From Desulfurococcales archaeon (GTDB lineage: Archaea > Thermoproteota > Thermoprotei_A > Sulfolobales > NBVN01): 7,327 bases of DNA. The position numbers and the translations under genes were made by a program. Within the stretch, counting starts at the first letter, position 1. Every line of letters starts with the position of its first letter. Below the pieces are notes generated by a model that was not told the DNA's origin, did not search any database, and worked only from the letters and a program-made list of their open reading frames with translations. Where the stretch lies: assembly GCA_027061705.1 (NCBI GenBank), contig JAMOVB010000115.1, forward strand, positions 1 through 7,327. The letters run 5' to 3'. Positions 5,089 through 7,327 of this stretch are shown piece after piece.

Positions 5089-5139
5089 TCCAGATGGGTA
5101 GCGACTGAGAAATTCCTTCAGGATCGCGGGGTCAATAAG

Positions 5140-6306
5140 TTGGCGCAGCCGGGAGCTGGGGGCGGGAGTGACGCCATAGGTAAGCTTGAGGAATGCTTAG
5201 GAAGGTACTTCGAGTACACGCCGTATGTTGTGGATGAGGAGGGAAGGTATGCTGAATATATTGTGGAGCCGGCTGCCGGTTTATCTTTAGAGGAGGCGTT
5301 CTCTAGATTTTACGATGATGCGCTCAAACTCAACTATTACCCTATCCTCATGAGGGCTGGCGGCACAATAGTTGTGAGGGTTGTCAGATACTCCCCGAAG
5401 AGGAGGGGTAGACGCGGTTTACTTGCGGCAGTGCTTCTTCTCGCAACAGTTGTGTCGGTAGGTGTTACCGGGTATTTTCAGATTCGCGGGTATAACGACA
5501 GAGTGTCCGTGCTGAGAAGCTTCAATATACACATACCTAAGTTTGACCCCGTTCTGGGATCAGTACTATTCACGCTGACGGTCCTAATACCTATCCTAAT
5601 GCATGAGTTAGGCCACTTCATAGTCGCTAGGAAGACATCCACCCCCGCAACGTTCCCGCTCCCCATACCGGCCCCGATAGTATCGCCTCTAGGCACGTTC
5701 GGCGCCATAATTCAGATGAGGCACCTGCCTAAGAGGATGCGTGACCTAGCGATGCTGGGTCTTTCAGGACCCATAGCGGGGGTGATACTCTCAATAGCTT
5801 TCTTCACCATAGCGTACATGTTGTCCCCGACACTGCCGTTGAGCGTGGCCAAGGAGGCTATGAGGCAATCCCTGCTTGCTGAGATACAGATAGCCCCACT
5901 GGCAACTCTGATAGTCTCGGCACTCATACCTACGGGCAATAACGTCGTAATCATGAGTCCAATAGCTTCTGCAGCATTCTTAATACTGCTGATACATTTC
6001 GCTAACTTACTGCCGATAGGTCAGCTGGACGGCGGGCACGTATTCAGGTCCTTAACTAACACAAGGGTACATAGAGTCTCCTCATACGTAGTGACGTTAA
6101 CTCTGGTCTTTGCCTCATTCCTCATATGGTCTCTAAGCTGGTTAGGCTTCTTCGCGATATTCGCCTTCATAATCTCCGGTCTAAGACCTCACATAGGGGC
6201 TGCTAACACTCTCTCAACATTAAGCAGTAGGGAGAAGCTGATCTTCGGCATATCCTACCTGGTGCTACTCCTCCTAACGATGCCTGTTCCCGTACCGCAG
6301 ACTTAG
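5140..6306 (+). CDS. Site-2-type intramembrane zinc metalloprotease (peptidase M50)
   Basis: The 388-residue membrane protein belongs to the S2P/M50 family, which cuts transmembrane segments inside the bilayer. The zinc motif HELGH is at 155-159 (His155, Glu156, His159) and the third ligand motif NLLPIGQLDGGH at 289-300 with Asp297. GTFGAI (185-190) and GPIAG (210-214) are also present. Hydrophobic spans are visible at about 93-112, 139-160, 203-228, 250-264, 275-293, 313-347 and 366-382. The arrangement of GTFGAI and GPIAG after the zinc motif resembles the EGY-like branch known from plants and cyanobacteria; no PDZ or CBS domain is seen. Residues 1-90 form a soluble, probably cytosolic alpha/beta domain ending in a basic KRRGRRG stretch. 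TTG at 5140 is the only start after an in-frame stop (the rpoK TGA), with CGGGGT nine bases upstream. The substrate is unknown. Confidence 0.93.
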   Translation: MAQPGAGGGSDAIGKLEECLGRYFEYTPYVVDEEGRYAEYIVEPAAGLSLEEAFSRFYDDALKLNYYPILMRAGGTIVVRVVRYSPKRRGRRGLLAAVLLLATVVSVGVTGYFQIRGYNDRVSVLRSFNIHIPKFDPVLGSVLFTLTVLIPILMHELGHFIVARKTSTPATFPLPIPAPIVSPLGTFGAIIQMRHLPKRMRDLAMLGLSGPIAGVILSIAFFTIAYMLSPTLPLSVAKEAMRQSLLAEIQIAPLATLIVSALIPTGNNVVIMSPIASAAFLILLIHFANLLPIGQLDGGHVFRSLTNTRVHRVSSYVVTLTLVFASFLIWSLSWLGFFAIFAFIISGLRPHIGAANTLSTLSSREKLIFGISYLVLLLLTMPVPVPQT

Positions 6307-6341
6307 TTAAGCGCGGGGATACTTCGGTGGCGAGACGTAGA

Positions 6342-6347
6342 GGAGGT
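6342..6347 (+). promoter_or_regulatory. Ribosome binding site of the topoisomerase gene
   Basis: GGAGGT, the strongest Shine-Dalgarno match in the window, lies six bases before ATG at 6354. It decides for this start over an in-frame GTG at 6327. Confidence 0.75.
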
Positions 6348-6353
6348 CAAGCT

Positions 6354-7327
6354 ATGGCGGCCAGCACGTTGCGGCGCCTACCCTCGCAATATACCTTAGT
6401 TATTGCTGAGAAGCCTAAAGCGGCGACGCGTATTGCAGGCGCCCTAGGGCTAAAGAGGTGTGGTAGGATATACGGCATTACGTTCTGGTGCGGGCCCGTA
6501 GGTAGTGAGTTTTACGTTGTAGCTCCTGCAGCAGGCCATTTATTCTCGTTAAGGGCTAGGGGAAGGGGATACCCAATATTCGATTATGAGTGGGTTCCAC
6601 GTTGGGAGGTTGAGCGCGGCGCGGGACACTTAAAGCGGTTTTACGCTGCGTTACAAGCGCTCGCCAGCAGAGCCTCGAAATTCGTCAATGCTTGCGACTA
6701 CGATATAGAGGGATCTGTGATAGGCTTCATGATTATTAAGGAGTTCGGCGACACCGGTAAGGCGTTGAGAGCGAAGTTCTCTTCCCTAACTAGAGATGAG
6801 CTTAAGAAGGCATTCAGCTCCCTCAGCCGCTTAGATACTGAAATGGTTGAGGCCGGCCTCTGCCGCCACGAACTCGATTGGGTGTGGGGTATTAACGTGA
6901 GTAGAGCTTTAATGGATTTTCATAGGCGCGTCATGGGAAGAAGGCTTATTCTAAGCGCGGGCAGGGTGCAGTCACCAACACTTGTTGAGGCGCTGAACCG
7001 CCAGATCAGCAGAGACGTATTTGTTCCTGAAATTACGTTTAACGTTGCCGTATATGTTAACGTGGGCGGTAAGGAGTATAAGCTGGAGAACGCCTTCAAC
7101 CCTCCTGAGAGCAAGGCTAGGGCTGAGGCCATAGCCAAGGAACTCCGTAGGGAAGAGTTCTTAGTAGTGGATAATGTCACTGAGGAAGTCAAGAACCTCC
7201 ACCCCCCACCACCATTCAACCTGCCCGATCTTCAAGCTGAGGCTGCCAGAGTTTACGGGCTTTCGCCTGCCGAGACGTTAAGAATAGCAGAGAATCTCTA
7301 CCTCGACTCGCTCATAAGCTACCCAAG
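6354..7327 (+). CDS. topA: Type IA DNA topoisomerase (partial, C-terminus outside window)
   Basis: The 324 complete codons cover the N-terminal part of a type IA topoisomerase, which relaxes negative supercoils or decatenates DNA by passing a strand through a covalent single-strand break. The TOPRIM domain begins with LVIAEKP (15-21, Glu19, Lys20) and contains the acidic triad CDYDIEG (114-120: Asp115, Asp117, Glu119). Further family motifs are DWVWGINVSRAL (175-186), SAGRVQSPTL (201-210) and PPPFNLPDLQ (285-294). The window ends in DSLISYP, where Tyr323 is the expected catalytic tyrosine; the following Arg codon is cut after its first two bases (AG). No reverse-gyrase helicase domain precedes it. 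The start lies 47 bases after the protease stop, with GGAGGT upstream. The extra N-terminal stretch (1-13) is not typical of the family; GTG at 6327 would lengthen it by nine residues. Confidence 0.95.
   Translation, partial: MAASTLRRLPSQYTLVIAEKPKAATRIAGALGLKRCGRIYGITFWCGPVGSEFYVVAPAAGHLFSLRARGRGYPIFDYEWVPRWEVERGAGHLKRFYAALQALASRASKFVNACDYDIEGSVIGFMIIKEFGDTGKALRAKFSSLTRDELKKAFSSLSRLDTEMVEAGLCRHELDWVWGINVSRALMDFHRRVMGRRLILSAGRVQSPTLVEALNRQISRDVFVPEITFNVAVYVNVGGKEYKLENAFNPPESKARAEAIAKELRREEFLVVDNVTEEVKNLHPPPPFNLPDLQAEAARVYGLSPAETLRIAENLYLDSLISYP

Noticed and set aside
5085..5107. GTGATCC then 12 bases then CTGA at the rpoK end, resembling half a C/D RNA
   Set aside because: The C box lacks the required second GA, and no C'/D half follows.
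1..7327. CRISPR arrays, insertion sequences, tRNAs or prophage genes
   Set aside because: I saw no regularly spaced repeats, transposase-like frames, terminal inverted repeats or tRNA cloverleaf patterns on either strand.

Overview
The window looks like chromosomal DNA of a thermophilic archaeon, most likely from Thermoproteota (Crenarchaeota). The gene set is archaeal: ABCE1 with eight Fe-S cysteines, ribosomal protein S17e, a group II chaperonin, RNA polymerase subunit RpoK, a KEOPS-type Cgi121 and an archaeal-style type IA topoisomerase. TATA boxes lie about 25-30 bases upstream of several genes, leaders are very short or absent, GTG and TTG starts occur, and one RNA has the C/D'/C'/D layout of archaeal guide RNAs. 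The phylum is inferred from general resemblance, and no genus can be named.

Layout, left to right. Positions 1-1290 (minus) hold the N-terminal 430 residues of ABCE1, the ribosome-recycling ATPase; its C-terminus lies outside the window. Positions 1291-1717 hold no ordinary gene but are not empty. They contain a good candidate C/D box guide RNA on the plus strand (about 1351-1405), a second partial copy of its C box and guide start (1477-1490), and a 29-codon minus-strand reading frame (1548-1637) that after Met-Leu encodes only Glu and Trp. That small frame has its own TATA-like box and a 7-bp inverted repeat around the expected transcription start. Positions 1718-2619 (minus) hold two translationally coupled genes: a ubiquitin-like MoaD/ThiS/Urm1-type protein ending in Gly-Gly, then a Cgi121-like KEOPS subunit. 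Positions 2688-2906 (minus) encode ribosomal protein S17e.

A compact divergent promoter (2907-3014) with two mirror-image TATA boxes separates S17e from the thermosome subunit gene (3015-4685, plus). After a T-run terminator and a new TATA box comes a likely plus-strand operon: rpoK (4774-5088), a membrane-embedded site-2 protease of the M50 family (5140-6306) and a type IA DNA topoisomerase (6354 to the window end). The topoisomerase is cut just after its probable catalytic tyrosine.

Most of the genes serve information processing: ribosome recycling, ribosome structure, rRNA methylation guiding, tRNA modification, transcription, DNA topology and protein folding. The least explained element, and the best candidate for something undescribed, is the Glu/Trp micro-ORF between the ABCE1 and Cgi121 genes. 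The guide RNA beside it is the best-supported RNA gene.
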